Part shown: positions 35,901 to 41,869 of the stretch, one piece after another
Layout: every line of letters starts with the position of its first letter
How positions within the stretch are numbered: the stretch's first letter is position 1
Assembly (NCBI GenBank): GCA_964633825.1
Contig: CAZWHE010000005.1
Span: 1 to 54,694, forward strand
From: CAZWHE01 sp964633825
Lineage (GTDB): Bacteria > Planctomycetota > B15-G4 > CAYZWU01
Reading direction: 5' to 3'
Length of the DNA stretch: 54,694 nucleotides
Notes under the pieces: generated by a model
Databases searched by the model: none
Told to the model about the DNA's origin: nothing
The model's input: only the letters and a program-made list of their open reading frames with translations
Translations under genes and position numbers: made by a program

Positions 35901-36101
35901 GATGTCCTTGTACGTCCGGCCCCATGCGTGGTGTACGCCCATCGGATTGTTCGCCGTGATCGGTCCGTCGAGAAAGGAGTAAACCTCGTTTCCACGGTTT
36001 TTTTCCACGAGCTTGGCGAAAACGGACCGGTCCTTCCAGAATCCCAGGATTCTGTGCTCCATCTCGATGAAAGACGCCCGGGTATCGACCTCTCTGAACA
36101 T
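32967..36101 (-). CDS. ileS: Isoleucine--tRNA ligase, IleRS2 type with swapped HIGH motif
   Basis: Class I aminoacyl-tRNA synthetase that charges tRNA-Ile, 1044 aa, in the length range of the eukaryote-like IleRS2 clade. The usual HxGH signature is replaced by GVHH (Gly55-Val56-His57-His58, in NNPMGVHHAWGRTYKD), i.e. the first and third residues are swapped. The KMSKS loop reads DMHKSAGNAIW near 592. The editing domain lies between about 200 and 380. Possible zinc pairs are CWRC near 392 and CSNC near 503, and a long anticodon-binding and C-terminal domain follows. GGAG precedes ATG 36101. Known IleRS2 enzymes with a GxHH motif are mupirocin hyper-resistant, so natural resistance is likely here (inference). 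Confidence 0.95.
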   Translation of the reverse strand: MFREVDTRASFIEMEHRILGFWKDRSVFAKLVEKNRGNEVYSFLDGPITANNPMGVHHAWGRTYKDIFQRYNAMLGKDQRYQNGFDCQGLWVEVEVEKELGFKSKRDIEEFGIARFVEKCKERVRKFSKIQTEQSIRLGYWMDWDNSYFTMSDENNYTIWSFLKKCHDRGWIYKGDDVMPWCPRCGTALSEHEIATEGYKLLKHPSITVRFPLTGSPGEALLVWTTTPWTLTSNVAAAVHPDNAYIKVRQGDEVFYLGKERQEVLKGDFEIVEELKGSDLIGRKYEGPFDSLEAQQPEAHRIVAWDEVSEEEGSGIVHIAPGCGKEDYLLGKEEGLPAIAPLDETGTYIEGFGWLTGRDVNDVTPDILADLKKRGVLYKKETIEHRYPVCWRCQSELVFRLVDEWFIHMDELRHQIMEVAKKIRWMPSFGLERELDWLANMHDWCISKKRFWGLALPIFECECGHFDVVGDEEELKGRAVAGWDKFEGNSPHRPWVDDVKIACSNCGKEVSRIPEVGNPWLDAGIVPYSTMNYRKDRAFWEKWFPPAFITECFPGQFRNWFYSLLAMSTVMENREPFGCVLGHALVKDEKGEDMHKSAGNAIWFDDAAEKMGVDVMRWIFARHNPFNNLNFGYKAGDEMRRKLLTLWNTYAFFVTYAKVDGFDPKDKAPVPSERSDLDRWILARLQTLVQVAGESFDKYNVAALMRTAERYIDDLSNWYVRRSRRRFWKSGNDADKQAAYATLYEVLITLCRTMAPVIPFVTEEIYQNIVCGVDPEAPESVHLTGFPEADEALCDEALEQEIDAVIRAVELGRSVRNTAQLKVRQPLARMVVAAPGKAAHRGVEKGIDQIKEELNLKEVEVRESAEDLVSLSVKPNFKALGPKYGKEMNKVAAAVAGLDPAEAAAAVRAGESIEVDLDGSAAELLPGELEVCSDAAEGFAAIEDRGWVVALDTTLTEELVLEGTARDFIRHVANCRKEADFKVDDRIAIFVGASGRPLDAVKIHENFIKTENLALEISYDFEEKEFSKEIKLAGEKVRISIERR

Positions 36102-36173
36102 GGGACGGGTGCTCCAATGCGCATGAAAAGGTAGAAACTTTACGGGTTTGAGGGAGGTTTTTCAAGGTCAAGT

Positions 36174-36204
36174 CAAAAGGGCCGCAGCCCGAAGGCTGCG
36201 GCCC
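36174..36204 (-). terminator. Intrinsic terminator with UUCG-type loop after the basic repeat-protein gene
   Basis: GGGCCGCAGCC (36179-36189) and GGCTGCGGCCC (36194-36204) form a perfect 11-bp stem. On the minus strand the loop is TTCG, a stable tetraloop, and the stem is followed by TTTTGACTT. It ends the minus-strand gene at 36291-37124 before ileS. Confidence 0.85.
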
Positions 36205-36290
36205 GACCAGGCCGCTTCATCGATGCCAGCTAAACAGCACCGTGGAAACGGCTTTACCGGCCTCCCGCAAGGAAGGTGGGTTGCAAAGTG

Positions 36291-37124
36291 TTATTTGAGG
36301 CGCCGCTCCCTTCTTTCTTCCTTTTTCTTACCCAGTCTCTTCATGAGCCTCTCTTTGAGCTCGGGATATTCTTCGAGCTTCTGTTTGAGTGTCCGGGCCT
36401 CCTTGAGCTCGCGCAGCGCCTCGGCTCTGCGGCCGGCGTCTCTGCGGCCGGCGTCACGAACCCGGCCCTGCCCTTTCCCTTTATGATGGCGGTTCATTCT
36501 TGCTTTGATCCGCTTCCGGGCCTCGGGATCGGAGCGCAGCCTCTCCATCAGCCTTCGCGCCAGCTCGGGGTGATCGCGAAGATATTTCCTGACGCGGGCA
36601 GCGCCGGCGGACCGGGATTGTCCGCGATGTTTCTTTGCTTGGGCCCGTCCCTGCCGGTCCTGTCGGCCTTTCTCGTGAAAACGCTTTCTTAACATTTTCC
36701 GCGCCATGTTCTTTTTGCCCTGCTGCGGCCGGCGATTTCGGCAGTCTTGCCGGCTATTTCGGCAATCCTGCCGGCGTTTTCGGTAATCCTGCCGGCTATT
36801 TCGGCCGTCCTTCTTCTGAAAACGCTTCTTAAGGGGCTTGTCCCGTTTTGCGGCAGGAGAGAGTTTTTTCTCTCTTTCGTCATATTTACGGAACCTTTCC
36901 ACAAGGGCCTTGTTCTGCGCCGCCAATCTCTTCACCGCTTTTTCGAGACGGTTGATGCGCTGCAGCAGCAATTCCTCATCGCTCTGTGGAGGAAGCGGAG
37001 GAGGAGGGGGAAGAACTTTCATACCCGGCCTGTCGTCGTTCATCGCGGCCGAGGCATGATGGGACGCGGCACAGAAAAAAAGCACCGCCAAGGCCAATGT
37101 CAAAAACAGATTTTCGATCTTCAT
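36291..37124 (-). CDS. Exported, very basic repeat-containing protein of unknown function
   Basis: Predicted 277 aa. A signal peptide (about 1-27, ending HHASA) is followed by a proline-rich stretch (LPPPPPLPPQ), a coiled-coil-like helix (LLLQRINRLEKAVKRLAAQN, about 52-71) and then an Arg/Lys/Gln-rich region of very high predicted pI. The middle holds a 21-bp repeat array (7-residue units of the RRQDCRNS type). The C-terminal part has two similar motifs, HPELARRLMERL and YPELKERLMKRL, that may be repeated helices. I recognise no family; a Spy/CpxP-like or polyanion-binding role is only speculative. AAGGAG precedes the ATG. It is flanked by a terminator downstream. Confidence 0.75.
   Translation of the reverse strand: MKIENLFLTLALAVLFFCAASHHASAAMNDDRPGMKVLPPPPPLPPQSDEELLLQRINRLEKAVKRLAAQNKALVERFRKYDEREKKLSPAAKRDKPLKKRFQKKDGRNSRQDYRKRRQDCRNSRQDCRNRRPQQGKKNMARKMLRKRFHEKGRQDRQGRAQAKKHRGQSRSAGAARVRKYLRDHPELARRLMERLRSDPEARKRIKARMNRHHKGKGQGRVRDAGRRDAGRRAEALRELKEARTLKQKLEEYPELKERLMKRLGKKKEERRERRLK
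36426..36455. repeat. Perfect 15-bp tandem duplication in the basic repeat protein gene
   Basis: TCTGCGGCCGGCGTC occurs twice without mismatch (36426-36440, 36441-36455), giving RDAGRRDAGRR on the minus strand. It is in frame. Confidence 0.85.
36731..36810. repeat. 21-bp tandem repeat, 3.8 copies, in the basic repeat protein gene
   Basis: Units at 36731-36751, 36752-36772, 36773-36793 and a partial at 36794-36810. Consensus (plus strand) is GGCNATTTCGGYARTCYTGCC. Each unit is seven codons, so the array stays in frame. The same core (TTCGGCAGTCYTGCCG) occurs at 38859 in another gene in a different reading frame. Confidence 0.88.
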
Positions 37125-37290
37125 GATAATGCTTCTCCTTTTAGGGGATCGGGATTTCGCCCGGATGTTTCTCCGGTCTCGGCCCTTGTCGTCGAAAAGC
37201 CAAACACCTTCTACACTCTGTAACCGTCTTCGGAATGGTTGGTTTCGATCTTCAGGCGAAAAAACACCCGGCCACGGCCCGCACCCCCGG

Positions 37291-38163
37291 TCAAGGAGTG
37301 ATGATTCGCACGGCGCGGGGAAGGACTTCGACGGTCCCCTCGCCGCCGTCGGCCGGGTCTCCGTCCACCTGAAACCATTCCGGCTTTTTTGTGCGGAACC
37401 TCACACGGCGCGCCTGAAGGATTTTTACGTGGGGAGACTTGTAAATCTTTTTTGTGAACAAACTTACAAAACCACTCGCGCTTCCGAGCCGGCCGGGCTT
37501 GGTCCAGCAGACAAGGTCGATAAAACCATCGTTCATTTGAGCATCGGGAGCAACAACATAATCGCCTGCGTATCGACTCGCGTTGGCAAAAACGACAAAC
37601 GTTGCCACGATCGGAGGGGATCCCTCTTCGATAAAAATTTCTATCGGCTCGGGGCGGAACGCCGCCAGGCCCAAGATCCCGGCCAAGGCGTAAGCGCCCC
37701 TCCCGAGAAATTTCTTGAGAAAAAGGCTCACGCGCCCGACGACAAAGGCATCGAACCCATAGCTGGCCATGATCAGAAAGGCCTGGTTCCCGAGCATGCC
37801 CATGTCATATTCCCGGGGAACGCCTTTCAGAAAAGCCTGCGCGGCCGCTATTGGCTCGAGGGGGATGCCGAGCTCGCGAGCCAGAACATTGGCCGTGCCG
37901 AGAGGAATGAAACCAACGGGCACGCCCTCGCCTTTCAAGGCGGTGAGGACCTCCCTGATTGTTCCGTCTCCTCCGGCAACGAGTATGGAGTGGGCCTCTT
38001 CTTTCCGCTCCCGGGCAAGCCTCTCCGGATCTCCGGCTTTTTCGGTCAGAACCGTTTCAACGTCGAAACCATTTTCCCCAAGCATTCCCTCGATGGCAGC
38101 CCGATATTTTTTAATCCTGCGCGGCCGTGAGGAAGGGTTCACGATCCAGATCAGCTTCTTCAT
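37291..38163 (-). CDS. Diacylglycerol/sphingosine kinase-family lipid kinase (YegS-like)
   Basis: Predicted 290 aa soluble or membrane-associated kinase of the DAGK catalytic family. The N-terminus is WIVNPSSRPRRIKKY. The ATP-binding LVAGGDGTIREVL lies near residues 60-72, and GFIPLGTANVLARELGIP is the conserved substrate/nucleotide segment. The C-terminus has the second domain with DYVVAPDAQMNDGFIDLV and WFQVDGDP. ATG 38163 has GAGGAAC just upstream; the frame also opens at TTG 38172, less likely. It follows the membrane spermidine-synthase-like gene with a 5-base gap. The exact lipid substrate cannot be told from sequence. Confidence 0.9.
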   Translation of the reverse strand: MKKLIWIVNPSSRPRRIKKYRAAIEGMLGENGFDVETVLTEKAGDPERLARERKEEAHSILVAGGDGTIREVLTALKGEGVPVGFIPLGTANVLARELGIPLEPIAAAQAFLKGVPREYDMGMLGNQAFLIMASYGFDAFVVGRVSLFLKKFLGRGAYALAGILGLAAFRPEPIEIFIEEGSPPIVATFVVFANASRYAGDYVVAPDAQMNDGFIDLVCWTKPGRLGSASGFVSLFTKKIYKSPHVKILQARRVRFRTKKPEWFQVDGDPADGGEGTVEVLPRAVRIITP

Positions 38164-38168
38164 GTTCC

Positions 38169-41039
38169 TCAACGCTCTTCAAGGGCGTCCCGAATGAGCA
38201 GCATGAGCGATTTCAGGTCTTCGTCGTCGGGCGAGATCTCCAAAGCCCTTTCGCAGGCGCCGGCCGCTTCGTAAACACGACCCGTGTCGTAAAGAGACAT
38301 GGCGAGCGGCTTGTAGATGAGTTCTCTTTCCTCATCGAGCTCCATCGCGATCTCGAGATAACGGACCGACTCCTCCATCTTTTCGAGAGCAAAAGAGCAA
38401 AGGCCCGCGTAGGCGGCGGCGTCGACGAAAAAAGGGTCCCTCTCAACGGCATGCTCGAGATGGCCCAGGGCATATTCGTAGTCGAGCATCTCGAACCCCG
38501 CTATTCCCAGATAACACCGAAGGACCGGATCCAACGTGTCTTCGCCGGCCGTGCCCTTGATCGTTTCATAGGCGATCTGGTATTCCTTCTTGTCGATCAG
38601 CATGGGCATCAGGGCCGCCACGATTCGCCGGCCCATTGCGGTCTGCGGGCAGGCCTTGAAGGCCGCGCCGTAATGGCCGACCTCTTTTTTGAAAAGATCC
38701 CAATCCAGGTCGTGCCTTTCATCGATCTGATACTTGTAGAGATCGTGCACGCCCAATCCATCGAGAACACGGCTTCGCGCCTCATGGCGCGCCGTTGTTC
38801 CTTTTACCTTTAAGCCCATGATCTTTTCCGGCAGCGGGGATGGGGAGCGCCCGACGACTTCGGCAGTCCTGCCGACGATTTCACTCACAGCCGCCCAGCC
38901 GGGAGGTTTTTTAAACAGGCTCCCTGATGAAACAGGATAACGCGCCGACGCCGGGGGGAGCTCTTTTCCAAGGAAGGCCATTCCGGACGGGTCGGCAAGC
39001 AGGAATTCCATAAGATCGGGAAGCCCCCATATTCCGGCTTCGGCGAGGCCGTCGTTTTTCACATCTTCAATGATGGCTCGTTCGACGGCGCGGCCGTCGA
39101 GCCCGGCGCGCCCTTTCAGCCCGACACAGAGAAGGTAAGGCGGAAGAAGCCCGTCTTCCACGAGCCATAGGGCCGAAGCTGGAAAAACGGAGCTCATGGC
39201 TGCTGCGACCGAAGAAATGGCCCGGCCGTCCTCGTCGGTGCTGTCGACGAAAAGCCAGAACGCCCCTTGTTCGGCAAGGGCTTCCCGGGCCAGGAGAAAG
39301 ATCTCTTTCGAAAGAAACCCTCTCGACGAATCAATCCACGAAAAACGCGGCAGAAAAACAATGTTATCGAACCTTGCCGGGTTTCGTGCGAAGAACATGG
39401 CCGCTGTTTCGCGGGAAATCCTGTCGTCCGGCAGGATATCCAGGCCTTCGTGATCCGCGACAGCGCGGGATGCGCCGTTCAGGGCCGGCGTTGTTTCAAG
39501 AGCGGCCGGGGAAAGGCCCTCCCTGTGCCCGCCCAGCACGATCGGAGCCACAACAGGCGCCAGCGGGCCCGCAACAAGGCATTCGCCTTCCAGCCGGAAA
39601 GGCAGAAGCGCTCGACGGAATCTCTCGGCCGTCTGGCGGATCCCGCGGTTGTGAAAGACAAAACCGGAATCGAGGCGGACCATGGCTTCGTCGTCATCGG
39701 ACGTGGTCACCCGAAGGTCGTTGCCGGGATGAGACCTAAAGAGGAGAAGGTCCACTTCTCCCCGGATCGGTATGTCGGGATAACCGGACGGCACATGAAC
39801 GGCGGCGCACCATACAATCACGGCCAGAGCGCCGGCGGAAGCGAGACCGCAGGCCGCCCTCCACGGAATCGACAGGAGCCCCGGCCCAGCCGGGAAGGTG
39901 CGCCCCGTCATGAAGAAGGAGGCCGCGGCGGCCGCGATCCCGGCCTGGAGAACCAGGTCAGACGACGTTTCCGTCCAGGGGAGGATCCGTGTCCCGGCCA
40001 GGGTTCCGGCCGCCATGCCGAACAAAAAGGCGCGCCACGAACCTCGCACGGCGCAGAGCGCGGCGCCCGCCGTAAAAGCCGGTATCCCAAAAAGGGCCGT
40101 GTAAAGAAGAATGTCGTTTCTCATGGCGGGAAAGTAGTTTTTGCAGAACCGCTCGATATACCTCTTGAAATCGCCGAAATCACCCATCTGCTGCGTAAAG
40201 TCGAACCCCTTCCACAGAAAAAATATCCCGAACACGAAAAGCGCGGTCGAGAAGACGGCGCCCCCCGTGCGCCACTGTCCCGGAGAAAAAAAGACGATGA
40301 TAAAAAACACGCCCAGAAGGGCTCCGGTAAGGGCAATGGAGAAGATTAAAAAACTCGTTTCAGGAACATTCGTCGCGACCTGAAAAAGAATTTTCCTCGC
40401 CACCGGATAGAGCGCAGCCAAGGCGAGGCCGAGCAAAAAAGAGCCTGTCGCTGAACAGCTGCCGGCGGCGGTTTTAGGCTCTCCGACACTCTCGGCGTCG
40501 CGATCGCGGCTGTCCGGTCTTTTTCGTGACATCAAAGCCGCGGGCAGGAGAAGGAGCAAGGCGGCCGCAATGATCGCTTCCGCCGGAACGCGCCCTTCAA
40601 GCAGAAAAAGATAGCATGCCTTGCCGGCCAGGATTCCGACCAGGGCGCCGGCGACGGCAACGGTGCCTTCGCTCCGGCCCGGGGAGGAGAGGATTCTTCC
40701 GAGACAGAAAAAAGAGACCCCACCGCCTGCAGACACAAGAACCGTTCGCCACAATCCCGTGGAAGAGGCAAAAGATTCAAAGAAAAACCCGAGGGCGCAG
40801 GGCGCGGCAATGAGCGCCAGCGCCCAAGCGGCCCGGGCGCCCGCGCGGAAGGAGGCTCCCTTCCTTCCGAGGCTCAGCGCCAGGCCGAGAAAGGCGCCCC
40901 CTGAAAAAGCCGGCCACGCCGATCCGGAAAAAAAGACTTCCGCCGAAGGGAGCAGGGCTTCATAAATCAGGAAAGAAGAAAAGCAAACCAGGATGGAAAG
41001 CACAAAAAGGACGAATGGTTTTTCCTTTGAGAAATTCAC
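38169..41039 (-). CDS. Polytopic membrane protein fused to a spermidine-synthase-like domain and TPRs
   Basis: Predicted 956 aa. The N-terminal 400 residues hold a dozen or more hydrophobic segments (for example FVLFVLSILVCFSSFLIYEA near residue 10), as in fused MFS/spermidine-synthase proteins. A soluble domain from about 440 to 690 resembles a decayed spermidine-synthase fold, but the SAM motif and catalytic acid are not evident. The last 170 residues are TPR-like (LDYEYALGHLEHAVERDP). GTG 41039 is chosen because it overlaps the dapF stop (GTGA) and follows CGAGGTG by eight bases; a longer frame to 41108 would run into dapF. The 21-bp repeat core at 38853 lies within it. The real function is unknown. 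Confidence 0.8.
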   Translation of the reverse strand: MNFSKEKPFVLFVLSILVCFSSFLIYEALLPSAEVFFSGSAWPAFSGGAFLGLALSLGRKGASFRAGARAAWALALIAAPCALGFFFESFASSTGLWRTVLVSAGGGVSFFCLGRILSSPGRSEGTVAVAGALVGILAGKACYLFLLEGRVPAEAIIAAALLLLLPAALMSRKRPDSRDRDAESVGEPKTAAGSCSATGSFLLGLALAALYPVARKILFQVATNVPETSFLIFSIALTGALLGVFFIIVFFSPGQWRTGGAVFSTALFVFGIFFLWKGFDFTQQMGDFGDFKRYIERFCKNYFPAMRNDILLYTALFGIPAFTAGAALCAVRGSWRAFLFGMAAGTLAGTRILPWTETSSDLVLQAGIAAAAASFFMTGRTFPAGPGLLSIPWRAACGLASAGALAVIVWCAAVHVPSGYPDIPIRGEVDLLLFRSHPGNDLRVTTSDDDEAMVRLDSGFVFHNRGIRQTAERFRRALLPFRLEGECLVAGPLAPVVAPIVLGGHREGLSPAALETTPALNGASRAVADHEGLDILPDDRISRETAAMFFARNPARFDNIVFLPRFSWIDSSRGFLSKEIFLLAREALAEQGAFWLFVDSTDEDGRAISSVAAAMSSVFPASALWLVEDGLLPPYLLCVGLKGRAGLDGRAVERAIIEDVKNDGLAEAGIWGLPDLMEFLLADPSGMAFLGKELPPASARYPVSSGSLFKKPPGWAAVSEIVGRTAEVVGRSPSPLPEKIMGLKVKGTTARHEARSRVLDGLGVHDLYKYQIDERHDLDWDLFKKEVGHYGAAFKACPQTAMGRRIVAALMPMLIDKKEYQIAYETIKGTAGEDTLDPVLRCYLGIAGFEMLDYEYALGHLEHAVERDPFFVDAAAYAGLCSFALEKMEESVRYLEIAMELDEERELIYKPLAMSLYDTGRVYEAAGACERALEISPDDEDLKSLMLLIRDALEER
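38853..38882. repeat. Second copy of the 21-bp repeat element (1.4 units)
   Basis: GACGACTTCGGCAGTCCTGCC (38853-38873, split here for reading) is followed by GACGATTTC. It matches the consensus of the array at 36731-36810, but here the minus-strand frame reads IVGRTAEVVGR rather than NSRQDCR. Confidence 0.75.
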
Positions 41040-41869
41040 GGCCAGACACCTCGAAAAACAGTGACCGCTTCGCCGCTGAGAAGCGCGGGTCCGCTCCCGT
41101 CCCAGCACACGGTCAGCTCTCCGCCCGGAAGCAGCACCCCGACCGGTTTATTCTTTTCCAACCTACCTGTGGACATGGCGGCCGCTGCCGCCGCGACCGC
41201 TCCCGTGCCGCAGGCCAGGGTCTCTCCGGAACCCCTTTCCCACACCCTCACAAGAAGGGAGCCCTTGTCAAGAACCTGAACGAACTCCACGTTGGTCCTG
41301 TTCGGAAAAAGAGGCGCCCGTTCCACTCCGGGCCCCAGCGCTTCCACCGGAGCCTTCGCGGCTTCCTCGACAAAGACAACAAAGTGGGGATTGCCGATGC
41401 CGACACGGAATCCATTAAGGGAGCCTCGAAATCCGTCGAGGGAACCTCGAAATCCGTCGAGGGAACGTTCCTCCACTCGAATCGTTTCTGACTTCCCGCT
41501 TACTTCGGGAACCCCCATGTCGACTTCCGCCCCGAAAACCCTTCCCTTCTCATCGAAGAGGAGGCGTGTCCGGCGAACGCCGGCCGGTGTTTCGATGCGA
41601 ACCTCCCCCCCTTCCGCTTTTCCTTCATCATGAAGAAACTTGGCGGCGCAGCGAGCGCCGTTGCCGCACATCTCGGCTTCGCTTCCGTCGGCGTTGAAAA
41701 TCCTCATACCAATATCGGCACAAGCCGAAGAGTGAAGCAGTATCAGGCCGTCCGACCCGATCCCCATGTGTCGGTCGCACACGCGGCGGGCCATGACGGC
41801 CGGTTCGTCGATTTCGTCTTCTGAGAGAACGTAATCGTTTCCCGCCCCGTGCATCTTCACGAAGTGCAT
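41036..41869 (-). CDS. dapF: Diaminopimelate epimerase
   Basis: Cofactor-independent racemase, 277 aa, that converts LL- to meso-diaminopimelate for lysine and peptidoglycan synthesis. The two catalytic cysteines are in AEMCGNGARC (Cys68) and LACGTGA (Cys220), and the N-terminus FVKMHGAGNDYV is typical. Residues about 136-156 are three 7-residue repeats (SLDGFRG, SLDGFRG, SLNGFRV) inserted before GIGNPHFVVFV, from a 21-bp tandem array. AGAGGAAGA precedes the ATG. The stop overlaps the next gene (GTGA), and the start overlaps the end of the adenine methylase gene. Confidence 0.95.
   Translation of the reverse strand: MHFVKMHGAGNDYVLSEDEIDEPAVMARRVCDRHMGIGSDGLILLHSSACADIGMRIFNADGSEAEMCGNGARCAAKFLHDEGKAEGGEVRIETPAGVRRTRLLFDEKGRVFGAEVDMGVPEVSGKSETIRVEERSLDGFRGSLDGFRGSLNGFRVGIGNPHFVVFVEEAAKAPVEALGPGVERAPLFPNRTNVEFVQVLDKGSLLVRVWERGSGETLACGTGAVAAAAAAMSTGRLEKNKPVGVLLPGGELTVCWDGSGPALLSGEAVTVFRGVWP
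41411..41473. repeat. 21-bp tandem repeat (three units) in dapF
   Basis: Units 41411-41431, 41432-41452 and 41453-41473 (TCCGTCGAGGGAACCTCGAAA-like, split by position) give 7-residue repeats on the minus strand. Units 2 and 3 share the first 14 bases. The insertion lies between the two DapF domains and does not touch the catalytic cysteines. Confidence 0.88.

Noticed and set aside
36731..36810. CRISPR array
   Set aside because: The 21-base units are contiguous with no spacers, lie inside a coding frame and have no cas genes nearby.
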